The notes under the pieces were generated by a model that saw only the letters and a program-made list of their open reading frames with translations, made no database searches and had not been told where the DNA came from. A DNA stretch of 64,000 bases. It comes from Aureimonas jatrophae. GTDB taxonomy: Bacteria; Pseudomonadota; Alphaproteobacteria; Rhizobiales; Rhizobiaceae. The position numbers and the translations under genes are program-made. The stretch spans positions 62,001 through 126,000 of the forward strand of contig NZ_FNIT01000003.1 in the NCBI RefSeq assembly GCF_900104035.1, in the 5' to 3' direction. Positions 35,975 through 45,173 of the stretch are shown piece after piece (position 1 is the stretch's first letter; each line of letters starts with the position of its first letter).

Positions 35975-36040
35975 TTGACAAGACTCCGGCATCGGTGGGA
36001 ATTTGCCCGGACACCGGGTATTTGCCCGTTACTGGGCTTT
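35975..36040 (+). promoter_or_regulatory. Promoter and twin-repeat operator of the polyol transporter operon
   Basis: A consensus TTGACA -35 box at 35975-35980 is followed 18 bases later by GAATTT (35999-36004). Two copies of ATTTGCCCG start at 36001 and 36020, each followed by an inverted GGG(C/T) half, so each unit is an imperfect palindrome 19 bases apart. The spacing of nearly two helical turns suits binding by an oligomeric SorC regulator. Confidence 0.55.
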
Positions 36041-36052
36041 GGGAGGCTCTTC

Positions 36053-37372
36053 ATGAACTACCGCGCATGGGTGGCGGGCGCCATCTCCTTCTCAGCGCTG
36101 GCGACCGCACCGGCACTGGCGCAGACGACGCTCACGATCGGCACCGTGAACAACAACGACATGATCCGCATGCAGGGTCTGACGTCGGAGTTCACGAAGC
36201 AGCACCCCGACATCTCGGTCAACTGGGTGACCCTGGAAGAGAACGTGCTGCGTCAGCGCGTGACCACCGACATCGCGACGAAGGGTGGTCAGTTCGATAT
36301 CATGACGATCGGCACCTACGAGGTTCCGATTTGGTCGAAGCAGCAGTGGCTGGCACCGCTGAGCAACCTCGGCGCCGAATACAACGCCGACGACCTGCTG
36401 CCTCCGATCCGCGCCGCTCTCTCGACCGACGGAACGCTCTACGCCGCTTCGTTCTACGCGGAAAGCGTCATGACGCTGTACCGCAAGGATCTGCTGGAGA
36501 AGGCTGGGCTGACGATGCCCGAGAAGCCGACCTGGGACTTCATCTCGCAGGCTGCCGAGAAGATGACCGACAAGAACGCGGGCGTCTACGGCATCTGCCT
36601 GCGCGGTAAGCCGGGCTGGGGCGAGAACATGGCGTTCCTCGGCAATATGGCCCGTGAGTTCGGCGCCAACTACTTCGACGCCAACTGGAAGCCGCAGTTC
36701 GAGTCGGAAGGCTGGAAGAAGGCCGTCACGCTCTACGTCGATCTGATGACGAAGTACGGCCCTCCGGGCGCGGCCTCGAACGGCTTCAACGAGAACCTGT
36801 CGCTGTTCGGGCAGGGCAAGTGCGGCATGTGGATGGATGCCACCGTCGCCGCCTCGTTCGTGACCGACCCGAAGCAGAGCCAGGTTCCCGACAAGGTTGG
36901 CTTCGCGCCCGCCCCTTGCGGAACGGACAACTGCCCGAACGAGGGTGCGAACTGGTTGTGGGCTTGGTCGCTCGCGATCCCAGCCTCGTCGCAGAAGAAA
37001 GAGGCGGCCGAGACCTTCATCTCCTGGGCGACGTCCAAGGCCTACGCCGACCTCGTCGCGTCCAAGGAGGGCTGGGCCAACGTACCTCCGGGCACGCGGA
37101 CTTCGCTCTATCAGAACCCGGAATATACCAAGGCTGCGCCGTTCGCCGAGCAGACCCTGGCGGCAATCAACCGCGCCGACCCGTCGATGGGACCTGAGAA
37201 GCCCTATGTCGGTCTGCAGTTCGCTGCCATTCCCGAGTTCCAGGGTCTCGGCACTGCCGTCGGCCAGGTGATGGCGGCTGCACTGTCCGGGCAGCAGACG
37301 GTCGATCAGGCTCTTGCTGCCGCGCAGGCCCAGGCCACCCGCGAGATGACTCGCGCGGGTTACATCAAGTAG
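36053..37372 (+). CDS. smoE: Polyol (sorbitol/mannitol-type) ABC transporter, binding protein
   Basis: 439 residues. Signal peptide to about residue 23 (PALAQ), then an extracellular solute-binding protein family 1 domain with QFDIMTIGTYEVPIWSKQQW, GTLYAASFYAES, WLWAWSLAIPASS and a C-terminal KPYVGLQFAAIPEFQ, all close to SmoE/MtlE-type polyol-binding proteins. GGAGG lies before the ATG at 36053. First gene of the smoEFGK-type operon behind the SorC regulator. Actual ligand is inferred as a sugar alcohol. Confidence 0.9.
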   Translation: MNYRAWVAGAISFSALATAPALAQTTLTIGTVNNNDMIRMQGLTSEFTKQHPDISVNWVTLEENVLRQRVTTDIATKGGQFDIMTIGTYEVPIWSKQQWLAPLSNLGAEYNADDLLPPIRAALSTDGTLYAASFYAESVMTLYRKDLLEKAGLTMPEKPTWDFISQAAEKMTDKNAGVYGICLRGKPGWGENMAFLGNMAREFGANYFDANWKPQFESEGWKKAVTLYVDLMTKYGPPGAASNGFNENLSLFGQGKCGMWMDATVAASFVTDPKQSQVPDKVGFAPAPCGTDNCPNEGANWLWAWSLAIPASSQKKEAAETFISWATSKAYADLVASKEGWANVPPGTRTSLYQNPEYTKAAPFAEQTLAAINRADPSMGPEKPYVGLQFAAIPEFQGLGTAVGQVMAAALSGQQTVDQALAAAQAQATREMTRAGYIK

Positions 37373-37385
37373 GTTCGGATCCCGT

Positions 37386-37417
37386 CCCTCCGGGTGCTTT
37401 TGTAGGCATCCGGAGGG
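37386..37417 (+). promoter_or_regulatory. Intercistronic hairpin after the binding-protein gene
   Basis: Twelve-base stem (37386-37397 with 37406-37417, one G-T pair) and an eight-base loop, with no run of T after it. It lies between the binding-protein and permease genes, as is common for mRNA-stabilising hairpins that raise binding-protein yield. Confidence 0.65.
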
Positions 37418-37561
37418 ATCATTCGCGCCGCGTGTCAGCTGACGCGTCGTCCCGTTCCCTTCGTTTCTTCGAGACTGCCAGAACGCGTCGGCTTTCCGGC
37501 GCGGGAGTCCCGTTTGACCGCTGCCGGTCCCCTCGGGCCGCCGCCTTTCCGGATCGAGTCC

Positions 37562-38425
37562 ATGGCGACCACCCATACGAAGTCCGCCGCACGTGCCATG
37601 ATGGCGCCATCCGTCATCGCGCTCTTCATCTGGATGATCGTCCCGCTGGTCCTGACGATCTATTTCTCGACGTTGCGATACGGGTTCTACAATCCCGAGA
37701 CGCCCTTCGTCGGCTTCGAGAACTACCAGTACTTTCTGACCGACCCGCGCTTCTTCAGCGCGTTCCAGAACACCCTGATCTTGGTTGCCGGCGTTCTGGC
37801 GATCACGGTGATCGGCGGCACGCTGATCGCTCTGTTGCTGGATCAGGAGTTCTTCGGTCAGTCACCCGTCCGTCTTTTGGTACTCGCGCCCTTCTTCGTC
37901 ATGCCGACCGTGGCGGCTCTGGTGTGGAAGAACATGATGATGAACCCGGTCTATGGTGTGATCGGGCAGGGGTTGAATGCGATCGGAATGCCCTCGATCA
38001 ACTGGCTGACGGACTACCCGCTGCTGTCGATCATCATCATCGTCGCGTGGATCTGGCTTCCCTTCGCGACGCTAATTCTTCTCACGTCGCTGCAATCGCT
38101 GTCGGAGGATCAGAAGGAGGCGGCCGAGATGGACGGCGCGAAGCCGCTGTCGATCTTCTTCTACATCACGCTTCCGCATATGAAGCGCGCGATCACAATC
38201 GTGATCCTGATCCAGACGATCTTCCTTCTGTCGGTCTACGCCGAAATCTTCGTCACGACCGGTGGCGGTACCTCATCGTCGAACCTGCCGTTCCTGATCG
38301 CTTCGATCATCTCGCTGGAAGGCGATGTCGGTACAGCGTCGGCAGGCGGTATCGTCGCGGTCATTCTGGCGAACCTCGTATCGATCGTGCTCGTCCGCTT
38401 CGTCGGCAAGAACCTGGAGGCCTGA
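37562..38425 (+). CDS. smoF: Polyol ABC transporter permease (SmoF type)
   Basis: 287 residues, six membrane helices, with the EAA loop EAAEMDGAKPLSIFFYITLP that contacts the ATPase. Closely resembles SmoF/MtlF-type permeases of the MalF family. ATG at 37562 is used; a TTG at 37514 would add sixteen residues. Four bases separate its stop from the next permease gene. Confidence 0.9.
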   Translation: MATTHTKSAARAMMAPSVIALFIWMIVPLVLTIYFSTLRYGFYNPETPFVGFENYQYFLTDPRFFSAFQNTLILVAGVLAITVIGGTLIALLLDQEFFGQSPVRLLVLAPFFVMPTVAALVWKNMMMNPVYGVIGQGLNAIGMPSINWLTDYPLLSIIIIVAWIWLPFATLILLTSLQSLSEDQKEAAEMDGAKPLSIFFYITLPHMKRAITIVILIQTIFLLSVYAEIFVTTGGGTSSSNLPFLIASIISLEGDVGTASAGGIVAVILANLVSIVLVRFVGKNLEA

Positions 38426-38429
38426 GCCC

Positions 38430-39260
38430 ATGTCGCGTCGCGTCTCGCCCGGCCGCAAGATCGGTATGACCGTCCTCGCCTGGGCGGTCGGGCTCCTGAT
38501 CTTCTTTCCGATCCTTTGGACGATCCTGACCTCGTTCAAGACCGAACTCGACGCGATCGCGATCCCGCCGAAGTTCCTGTTCTTCGACTGGACAACCGAG
38601 AACTACGTCGCGATCCAGGAGCAGCGGAACTACTTCTCGTTCCTTCTGAACTCGATCTACCTCTCGCTCGGCTCGACGGCGTTGGGTCTTCTCTTCGCGA
38701 TCCCCGCCGCTTGGGCCATGGCCTTCTCGCCGACGCCCCGCACCAAGGACGTTCTCCTTTGGATGCTGTCGACGAAGATGATGCCGGCGGTCGGCGCCTT
38801 GGTGCCGATCACGATCCTGTTCCGGAACTTCGGACTGCTCGACAGCCGCTTCGGCTTGATCGTCATCCTGTTCCTGATCAACCTGCCGATCATGGTCTGG
38901 ATGCTCTACACCTACTTCAAGGAGATCCCCGGCGAGATCCTGGAGGCGGCGCGTATGGACGGGGCGAACCTGCGCCAGGAGCTCTTTCGTGTCCTGGCGC
39001 CGATGGCCGTACCGGGCATCGCATCGACGATCCTTCTCAACGTCATCCTGGCTTGGAACGAGGCCTTCTGGACGCTCCTGCTCACCACCACCAACGCGGC
39101 CCCATTGTCGGCCTTCATCGCCTCTTTCTCCAGTCCGCAGGGCAACTTCTACGCAAAGCTCTCCGCCGCCTCGACGCTCGCCATCGCCCCTATTCTCATT
39201 ATCGGGTGGTTCTCGCAGAAGCAGCTCGTGCGCGGCTTGACCTTCGGCGCCGTGAAATGA
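38430..39260 (+). CDS. smoG: Polyol ABC transporter permease (SmoG type)
   Basis: 276 residues, six membrane helices, MalG-type permease with the EAA loop [20 protein letters not shown]. Pairs with the SmoF-type protein to form the channel. Starts at ATG 38430, immediately after the previous stop. Confidence 0.92.
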   Translation: MSRRVSPGRKIGMTVLAWAVGLLIFFPILWTILTSFKTELDAIAIPPKFLFFDWTTENYVAIQEQRNYFSFLLNSIYLSLGSTALGLLFAIPAAWAMAFSPTPRTKDVLLWMLSTKMMPAVGALVPITILFRNFGLLDSRFGLIVILFLINLPIMVWMLYTYFKEIPGEILEAARMDGANLRQELFRVLAPMAVPGIASTILLNVILAWNEAFWTLLLTTTNAAPLSAFIASFSSPQGNFYAKLSAASTLAIAPILIIGWFSQKQLVRGLTFGAVK

Positions 39261-39285
39261 CCCGTCTCGCAAAGGAAACGCGTAC

Positions 39286-40287
39286 ATGAGTGCGATCCAA
39301 CTCCAGAAGGTGCGCAAGACCTTTGGCGACGCCGTGATCATCCCTGGCATCGACCTCGACATCCGGGACGGCGAATTCGTGGTCTTCGTCGGACCATCCG
39401 GCTGCGGAAAGTCGACGCTTCTGCGGCTGATCGCAGGGCTAGAAGACGTGTCGGGCGGCAAGATCGTGATCGACGGCCGCGATGTGACCGAGGCGCCTCC
39501 CGCCAAGCGGGGATTGGCCATGGTGTTCCAGTCCTACGCGCTCTATCCGCACATGACCGTTGCGGCCAATATCGGCTTTCCGCTGAAGATGGCGAACATG
39601 CCGAAGGACGAAATTGACCGGAAGGTGAAGGCCGCGGCCGCGACGCTCAACCTTACCGACTACCTTCAGCGACGTCCCCGCGAGCTGTCCGGCGGTCAGC
39701 GTCAGCGCGTCGCGATCGGCCGCGCGATCGTGCGTGAACCGAAGGGCTTCCTGTTCGATGAGCCCTTGTCGAACCTCGACGCCGCCTTGCGCGTCAACAT
39801 GCGCCTCGAGCTTTCGGAGCTGCATCAGCAGCTCAAGACGACGATGATCTACGTCACGCACGATCAGGTCGAAGCGATGACCATGGCCGACAAGATCGTC
39901 GTGCTGAACCGGGGAAACATCGAACAGGTCGGCTCGCCGCTCGAACTCTACGCTCGTCCGGCCAACCTTTTCGTCGCCGGCTTTATCGGCTCTCCGAAGA
40001 TGAACTTCCTGAAGGGAGAGTACGCGGCTCGTGCCGGGGCCGCGACCATGGGCATTCGTCCGGAGCACCTGGCGCTCTCCACGTCGGGCGGCGAGCTGCG
40101 CGGGACCGCTGGCGTATCCGAGCATCTCGGTTCCGACACATTCGTGCACGTGAAGCTCGACAACGGTGAACAGGTGACCGCCCGCTCACCCGGCGATTTC
40201 CGGGTGGGTCATGGAGATACCGTCTTCCTGACGCCGGAGCCCGGACGCCTTCACCGCTTCGACGACAAGGGGCTCAGCGTCCACTGA
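39286..40287 (+). CDS. smoK: Polyol ABC transporter ATPase (SmoK/UgpC/MalK type)
   Basis: 333 residues. Walker [10 protein letters not shown] at 36-44, Q loop in [12 protein letters not shown], signature [14 protein letters not shown], Walker [12 protein letters not shown] and switch His in THDQVEA, then a C-terminal TOBE regulatory domain. Drives uptake through the two permeases upstream. Last gene of the operon; the polyol dehydrogenases that usually follow in rhizobial smo operons are not here, and rfbC comes next. Confidence 0.93.
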   Translation: MSAIQLQKVRKTFGDAVIIPGIDLDIRDGEFVVFVGPSGCGKSTLLRLIAGLEDVSGGKIVIDGRDVTEAPPAKRGLAMVFQSYALYPHMTVAANIGFPLKMANMPKDEIDRKVKAAAATLNLTDYLQRRPRELSGGQRQRVAIGRAIVREPKGFLFDEPLSNLDAALRVNMRLELSELHQQLKTTMIYVTHDQVEAMTMADKIVVLNRGNIEQVGSPLELYARPANLFVAGFIGSPKMNFLKGEYAARAGAATMGIRPEHLALSTSGGELRGTAGVSEHLGSDTFVHVKLDNGEQVTARSPGDFRVGHGDTVFLTPEPGRLHRFDDKGLSVH

Positions 40288-40470
40288 TAGGGGAGGGCTC
40301 CAAACAGGAGTTCCTGACATCCGGGAGCGGAGCGTCGACGTAGCCGAAGCGCGGGACGCTTGAGCCCGCCCGTTCCATGCGATAGGCCCTGCGCGGAAAC
40401 CGCCGGTCCGGGCCAGCAAGTCCGGTCGGCATCGCGCGGCTTGTCCGCTCATCCCGAGGTATTGCGACGA

Positions 40471-41046
40471 ATGCTGGACGTACGGCAGCTGGACATTCCA
40501 GAGGTTCTCGAGATCAAGCCACGCAAGTTCGGGGATGATCGCGGCTTCTTCTCCGAGACCTTCAACCGGGACCGGCTGCGTGACAACGGCATCGATCTCG
40601 ACTGGATGCAGGACAACCAGTCCTACTCCGCCGAGGCGGGCACGCTGCGCGGTCTTCACTACCAGGAACCGCCCTTCGCGCAGGACAAGCTCGTGCGAGT
40701 GTTGCGTGGGCGGATACTCGACGTCGCCGTCGATATCCGCAACGGCTCGCCCAGCTTCGGCCAATGGGTCTCGCTCGAACTGTCGGCGGACCTGTTCAAT
40801 CAGATCCTGGTGCCGAAGGGTTTCGCGCACGGCTTCCTGACGCTCGAGCCGGACACCGAAGTCTTCTACAAGGTGACGGCGCGCTATAGTGGCGAACACG
40901 ACCGGTCAATCCGGTTCGATGACCCGGCGATCGGTATCGACTGGCCGCTCGGTGGCCGCCAACCGGTCCTTTCAGCCAAGGACGCCGCCGCGCCGACGCT
41001 GGAGGAGGCCGAGACGCCCTTCACCTTCGAGGAGGCCAGCCGATGA
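40471..41046 (+). CDS. rfbC: dTDP-4-dehydrorhamnose 3,5-epimerase
   Basis: 191 residues. Cupin epimerase with [14 protein letters not shown], the catalytic His in GTLRGLHYQ, and [12 protein letters not shown]. Third step to dTDP-L-rhamnose. Starts at ATG 40471. Overlaps rfbB (ATGA) and heads the run rfbC-rfbB-rfbD-rgpF-like. Confidence 0.95.
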   Translation: MLDVRQLDIPEVLEIKPRKFGDDRGFFSETFNRDRLRDNGIDLDWMQDNQSYSAEAGTLRGLHYQEPPFAQDKLVRVLRGRILDVAVDIRNGSPSFGQWVSLELSADLFNQILVPKGFAHGFLTLEPDTEVFYKVTARYSGEHDRSIRFDDPAIGIDWPLGGRQPVLSAKDAAAPTLEEAETPFTFEEASR

Positions 41047-42113
41047 AGATCCTCGTCACCGGCGGCGCCGGCTTCATCGGGTCCGCGGTCTGTCGCCACC
41101 TGATCGCCGATACCGACCATTCGGTCGTCAACCTCGACAAGCTGACCTACGCGGCGACGCTTGGCTCGGTGGCTCCGATCGAGGAGAACCCGCGCTATCG
41201 GTTTGCGCGCGGGGACATTCTCGACCGGCGTTTCGTCTCCGAGTTGCTGGACGCAGAGAAGCCGGACGCCGTGATGCATCTCGCGGCCGAGAGCCACGTC
41301 GACCGGTCGATCGACGGTCCGGGCGACTTCATCCAGACCAATATCGTCGGTACCTACGAGCTTCTGGAATCCGTGCGCGCCTATTGGGCGAAGCTTCCGG
41401 ACAGCCGGAAGGCGAATTTCCGCTTCCATCACATCTCGACCGACGAGGTATACGGCGACCTGCCGCTCGACGACAGCCTCTTCACCGAGGACACGCCCTA
41501 CGCTCCGTCCTCGCCCTACTCGGCGTCGAAGGCCGCGTCCGATCATCTCGCGATGGCCTGGTTCCACACCTACCATCTGCCGGTCGTCCTCTCGAACTGC
41601 TCCAACAACTACGGCCCGTTCCACTTCCCCGAAAAGCTCATCCCGCTGATGATCCTCAACGGCCTGGAAGGTCGCCGCTTGCCGGTCTACGGACGCGGCG
41701 AGAACGTCCGCGACTGGCTGTATGTCGGCGACCATGCCAAGGCGCTGGCGCTCGTCGCCACCAAGGGCGTACCCGGACGATCCTACAACATCGGCGGGCG
41801 CAACGAGCGCTCGAACCTGACCGTCGTCGAAACGATCTGCGACACTCTCGATCGCCTCGCGCCACCGCTCAATACCGGTCCGCGCCGCCAGCTCATCGAC
41901 TTCGTGACGGACCGTCCCGGGCATGACCTGCGGTACGCGATCGACGCCACCCGCATCGAGACCGAGCTGGGTTGGCGCGCGGAAGAGACGTTCGATACGG
42001 GCTTGGAGAAGACGATCCGCTGGTATCTCGACAACGAGAGCTGGTGGCGTCCGATCCGTGAGAAGCGCTATTCCGGAGAGCGGCTCGGCTCGAAGACGGC
42101 GGAAAAGGTCTGA
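41043..42113 (+). CDS. rfbB: dTDP-glucose 4,6-dehydratase
   Basis: 356 residues, extended SDR. NAD motif GGAGFIGSA near the N-terminus, catalytic TDEVYGD and the YSASK motif, and [20 protein letters not shown], a signature of RmlB. Second step of dTDP-rhamnose synthesis. Translationally coupled to rfbC; rfbD follows after four bases. Confidence 0.96.
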   Translation: MKILVTGGAGFIGSAVCRHLIADTDHSVVNLDKLTYAATLGSVAPIEENPRYRFARGDILDRRFVSELLDAEKPDAVMHLAAESHVDRSIDGPGDFIQTNIVGTYELLESVRAYWAKLPDSRKANFRFHHISTDEVYGDLPLDDSLFTEDTPYAPSSPYSASKAASDHLAMAWFHTYHLPVVLSNCSNNYGPFHFPEKLIPLMILNGLEGRRLPVYGRGENVRDWLYVGDHAKALALVATKGVPGRSYNIGGRNERSNLTVVETICDTLDRLAPPLNTGPRRQLIDFVTDRPGHDLRYAIDATRIETELGWRAEETFDTGLEKTIRWYLDNESWWRPIREKRYSGERLGSKTAEKV

Positions 42114-42117
42114 CCCG

Positions 42118-43002
42118 ATGCGCATTCTGGTCACCGGGCGCGAGGGACAGGTCGCTCAGGCGCTGGTCGCCTTGAATGGGAACAGCGCCGAGGTCGTCGC
42201 TGTCGGACGGCCCGATCTCGACATCACGCAGGCGCAGTCCGTCCGCGGTATCGTGGCGGAGCTGAAGCCCGATATCGTGGTCAACGCCGCTGCCTATACG
42301 GCCGTGGACCGAGCCGAGAGCGACGAGGCCTTGGCCTTCCTGGTGAACCGGGACGGCGCGCGCAACGTCGCAACCGTCGCTGTTGAGTATGGCCTTCCGG
42401 TCATCCACATCTCGACCGACTACGTGTTCGATGGCCTCGGCATGGAACGTTACCGGGAGGACGATCCGACCGGCCCGCAAGGGGTTTACGGCCGGTCGAA
42501 GCTCGAGGGTGAGCGCGCGGTTGCCGCGGCCAACCCCGCTCATGCGATCCTGCGCACCGCGTGGGTGTACGGACCGTTCGGGCAAAACTTCCTGAAGACG
42601 ATGCTACGACTGGCCGGCGACCGCGATGTCGTCCGTGTGGTTGGGGATCAGCACGGGACGCCGACCTACGCTCCCGATATCGCCGAGGGCATCCTGGCGG
42701 TCGCGCATCGGCTCCAAGCCCGAGATCCGAACGCGCAGGGAATCTTTCATATGGTCGCGGACGGAGAGACGACGTGGGCGGGGTTCGCTGAAGAGATCTT
42801 CGCTCGCTCCGCCGAGCGGGGCGGTCCGTCGGCGCAAGTCGAACCGATCAGCACCCGCGAGTATCCCACACCTGCCAAGCGGCCGGCCAACTCGCGGCTC
42901 GACACGGCTCGCTTCGTCCGTGATATCGGGCACCGGTTGCCGGACTGGCGCTCGGGGGTCGTTCGCTGCCTTGATGCCTTGGAGAGAGCGTCCGCACGAT
43001 GA
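42118..43002 (+). CDS. rfbD: dTDP-4-dehydrorhamnose reductase
   Basis: 294 residues. NADPH motif GREGQVAQAL, DYVFDG and the active-site YGRSKLEGE are typical of RmlD. Final reduction to dTDP-L-rhamnose. ATG at 42118, stop overlapping the RgpF-like gene. Confidence 0.95.
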   Translation: MRILVTGREGQVAQALVALNGNSAEVVAVGRPDLDITQAQSVRGIVAELKPDIVVNAAAYTAVDRAESDEALAFLVNRDGARNVATVAVEYGLPVIHISTDYVFDGLGMERYREDDPTGPQGVYGRSKLEGERAVAAANPAHAILRTAWVYGPFGQNFLKTMLRLAGDRDVVRVVGDQHGTPTYAPDIAEGILAVAHRLQARDPNAQGIFHMVADGETTWAGFAEEIFARSAERGGPSAQVEPISTREYPTPAKRPANSRLDTARFVRDIGHRLPDWRSGVVRCLDALERASAR

Positions 43003-43931
43003 CGGACCCCGGCGTGCCGGTCGTCATCGTCCACGTTCATTACGCGGACGTCTGGGCGGACATGGCGCGCGAGATCGCGACCGCCTTCGATCGACCATTC
43101 GGTCTCGTCATCACATGCCGCGATGATGGCATCGCGCTGGCCGAGGTTCGGTCGCCTCATCTGGTTTTTGCGCGTCGGCTCCGCACGGAAAATCGTGGTC
43201 GCGATGTTCTGCCGTTCCTGCACGCTTTACGTGAGATGGGCGATGGTTTCGAACTCGGACTGAAGCTCCATACCAAGCGTTCCAAACACCGGGCCGACGG
43301 TGAGGACTGGCGTCGGTACATGATGGACTCGCTTCTCGGCGGCGAGGGGGGCACGCCAGCCGCGCTGCGCCTGATGGAGCGTGACCATGAGTTGGGCCTG
43401 GTTGCACCGCTGGCGCATCTATTGCCGTTGGAAGGCCGGATCGCCCTCAACCGGCGTGCCATGCGCCGCGTTGCCGACCGGATGGATATCCCGCTCGACT
43501 TCGAGGAACTGACCCGGAAACGCTTCGCTGCCGGCTCCATGTTCTGGTTTCGGCGCAAGGCGTTGCGTCCCTTTGCTAAAACCGTACTCGACGACCTTTT
43601 TCCCAAGGAGAAGGGTCAGCTTGATGGAACGGCAGCCCATGCGGTGGAGAGGCTTTTCGCGCTCGTCTGCGAGCGCTCAGGCTACTGGGTTACGGCCGCC
43701 GAGGCTCTTCCGGATCTGCTGGCAGCTCCGCAGCTCGACGCGGCAACTCGGACGGCGCTCACCGAATCAGCGGTTGCCAGAACGTCCAACCCTTTCGCAC
43801 TGCCGATCAGCCGCTTCTGGGGACGGCACCCCTACCTTCTCCTGGCGGCGCACCATGCCTATGTGCGGACACCGCGGCCCGTCTGGCGCATTGCGCGCCA
43901 GCTCCTTCGACGCTTTACGCTCGACCGCTGA
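42999..43931 (+). CDS. RgpF-like rhamnan synthesis protein F family glycosyltransferase
   Basis: 310 residues. Contains the family lines VVIVHVHYADVWADM, ENRGRDVLPFLHAL, FELGLKLHTKRSKHR and a later GSMFWFRRKAL, as in rhamnosyltransferases and other proteins built on the RgpF domain. With dTDP-L-rhamnose genes directly upstream and ATGA coupling, it is probably a rhamnosyltransferase for an O-antigen, capsule or similar glycan. Ends inside the stop region of the convergent aminotransferase gene (17 bases shared). Confidence 0.82.
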   Translation: MTDPGVPVVIVHVHYADVWADMAREIATAFDRPFGLVITCRDDGIALAEVRSPHLVFARRLRTENRGRDVLPFLHALREMGDGFELGLKLHTKRSKHRADGEDWRRYMMDSLLGGEGGTPAALRLMERDHELGLVAPLAHLLPLEGRIALNRRAMRRVADRMDIPLDFEELTRKRFAAGSMFWFRRKALRPFAKTVLDDLFPKEKGQLDGTAAHAVERLFALVCERSGYWVTAAEALPDLLAAPQLDAATRTALTESAVARTSNPFALPISRFWGRHPYLLLAAHHAYVRTPRPVWRIARQLLRRFTLDR

Positions 43932-45090
43932 TCGGCGTCTCAGCCACCGCGCGGTTGAGGACGTCGAGCGACTCACGAACTGCATCGATGATGCGATCCT
44001 GTGTGGCTTCGTCGAGATACGCGTGCATCGGCAGGCTGACGACGTCCCGGCACAAAGCCTCCGTCACCGGCAGCCCGTTGCCGCCGACCGGCCAATGACG
44101 GTAGGCCGTCTGCTGATGCAGGCCCTTGCCGTAGTAGATGACGGTGGGAACGCCGCGTTCTCGCATCGCAACTGTGAACGTGTCGCGTTGGCCGCCCGGA
44201 ATGCGGACGGTGTACTGCGCCCACGTCGAAACGACGTTGTCATCGATCGTCTGTGGCAGGACGAGCCCATCCAGACGCTCGTGGTAGCGCCGGGCGATAC
44301 GTGTGCGGGCTTCGATCTCGTCCGGGAAAATCGCGAGCTTCTCGACCAGTACGGCTGCCTGGAACGTATCGAGCCGTGCCGTCAGACCCAGACGCACGTT
44401 GTCGTACTTGTCGGTGCCCTGACCATGAATGCGAATCGATCGCAGGATCGCGGCAAGGTCGGCGTCGTCGGTCTGCATCGCTCCGCCGTCACCCCAGCAG
44501 CCCAGCGGCTTCGCCGGATAAAAACTGGTGGCGACCACATCGGCGAAGGCGCCGGCCTGCCGACCATCGCGTGTCGAACCGAAACCCTGGGCCGCATCCG
44601 AAATCAACTTCAGCCCGAACTCATCCGCGACGGCCCGGATCGGTGCATAGTCCGCGATTTGTCCGAACAGGTCGACGGCGATGATGGCCCGCGGCACAAG
44701 CTCGCCACGCCGCACGATCTCTTCGACACTTTGGCGAAGATGGGCGGGATCGAGGTTGAAGGTCCCGGGCAGGACATCGACAAAGACAGGCGTCGCACCG
44801 ACGAGACCCACGACCTCCGCGGTCGCCGCGAAGGTGAAGCTCGGCACGAAGACCGCGTCGCCCGCGCCGATGCCCCAAGCCATGAGCGGCATGACAAGTG
44901 CGTCCGTGCCCGAGCCGCAGGTGACGGTCTCGCGCGCGCCCGTGAACACGCCGAGCGCCGACTCGAGCTCAGCCACATCGGGACCCATGATGAAGGCGCC
45001 CTGATCCATGATTCGCCCAAGCCGCGCCTCGACGGCGGGACGCACGCGGTCGCGCTGCGTAGCAAGATCGATGAACGGGATCGGGGTCAT
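43915..45090 (-). CDS. DegT/DnrJ/EryC1-family sugar aminotransferase
   Basis: 391 residues. PLP-dependent aminotransferase of nucleotide-linked keto sugars. The PLP lysine is in TSFYPAKPLGCWGDGGA, the nucleotide-sugar site includes GSGTDALVMPL, and the usual FxDLATQRDRVRPAVE start is present. Could aminate a UDP-3-keto-hexuronic acid (WlbE/WbpE) or a dTDP-keto-6-deoxyhexose; the neighbouring rfbB would supply the precursor of the latter. ATG at 45090 with GGAG upstream. Downstream of the GT4 gene on the same strand. Confidence 0.9.
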   Translation of the reverse strand: MTPIPFIDLATQRDRVRPAVEARLGRIMDQGAFIMGPDVAELESALGVFTGARETVTCGSGTDALVMPLMAWGIGAGDAVFVPSFTFAATAEVVGLVGATPVFVDVLPGTFNLDPAHLRQSVEEIVRRGELVPRAIIAVDLFGQIADYAPIRAVADEFGLKLISDAAQGFGSTRDGRQAGAFADVVATSFYPAKPLGCWGDGGAMQTDDADLAAILRSIRIHGQGTDKYDNVRLGLTARLDTFQAAVLVEKLAIFPDEIEARTRIARRYHERLDGLVLPQTIDDNVVSTWAQYTVRIPGGQRDTFTVAMRERGVPTVIYYGKGLHQQTAYRHWPVGGNGLPVTEALCRDVVSLPMHAYLDEATQDRIIDAVRESLDVLNRAVAETPISGRA

Positions 45091-45173
45091 GGGCGGAGGC
45101 TCCGGACGCGGCAGTTTCGGCAAGGGCTATCGGTTTCGGGTGCGAAAGCAACCCGTTGCCGTTACCGGGCCGT

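Noticed and set aside
36092-37576. 494-residue antisense open frame over the binding-protein gene
   Set aside because: Arg/Gly-rich shadow, crosses the intergenic hairpin.
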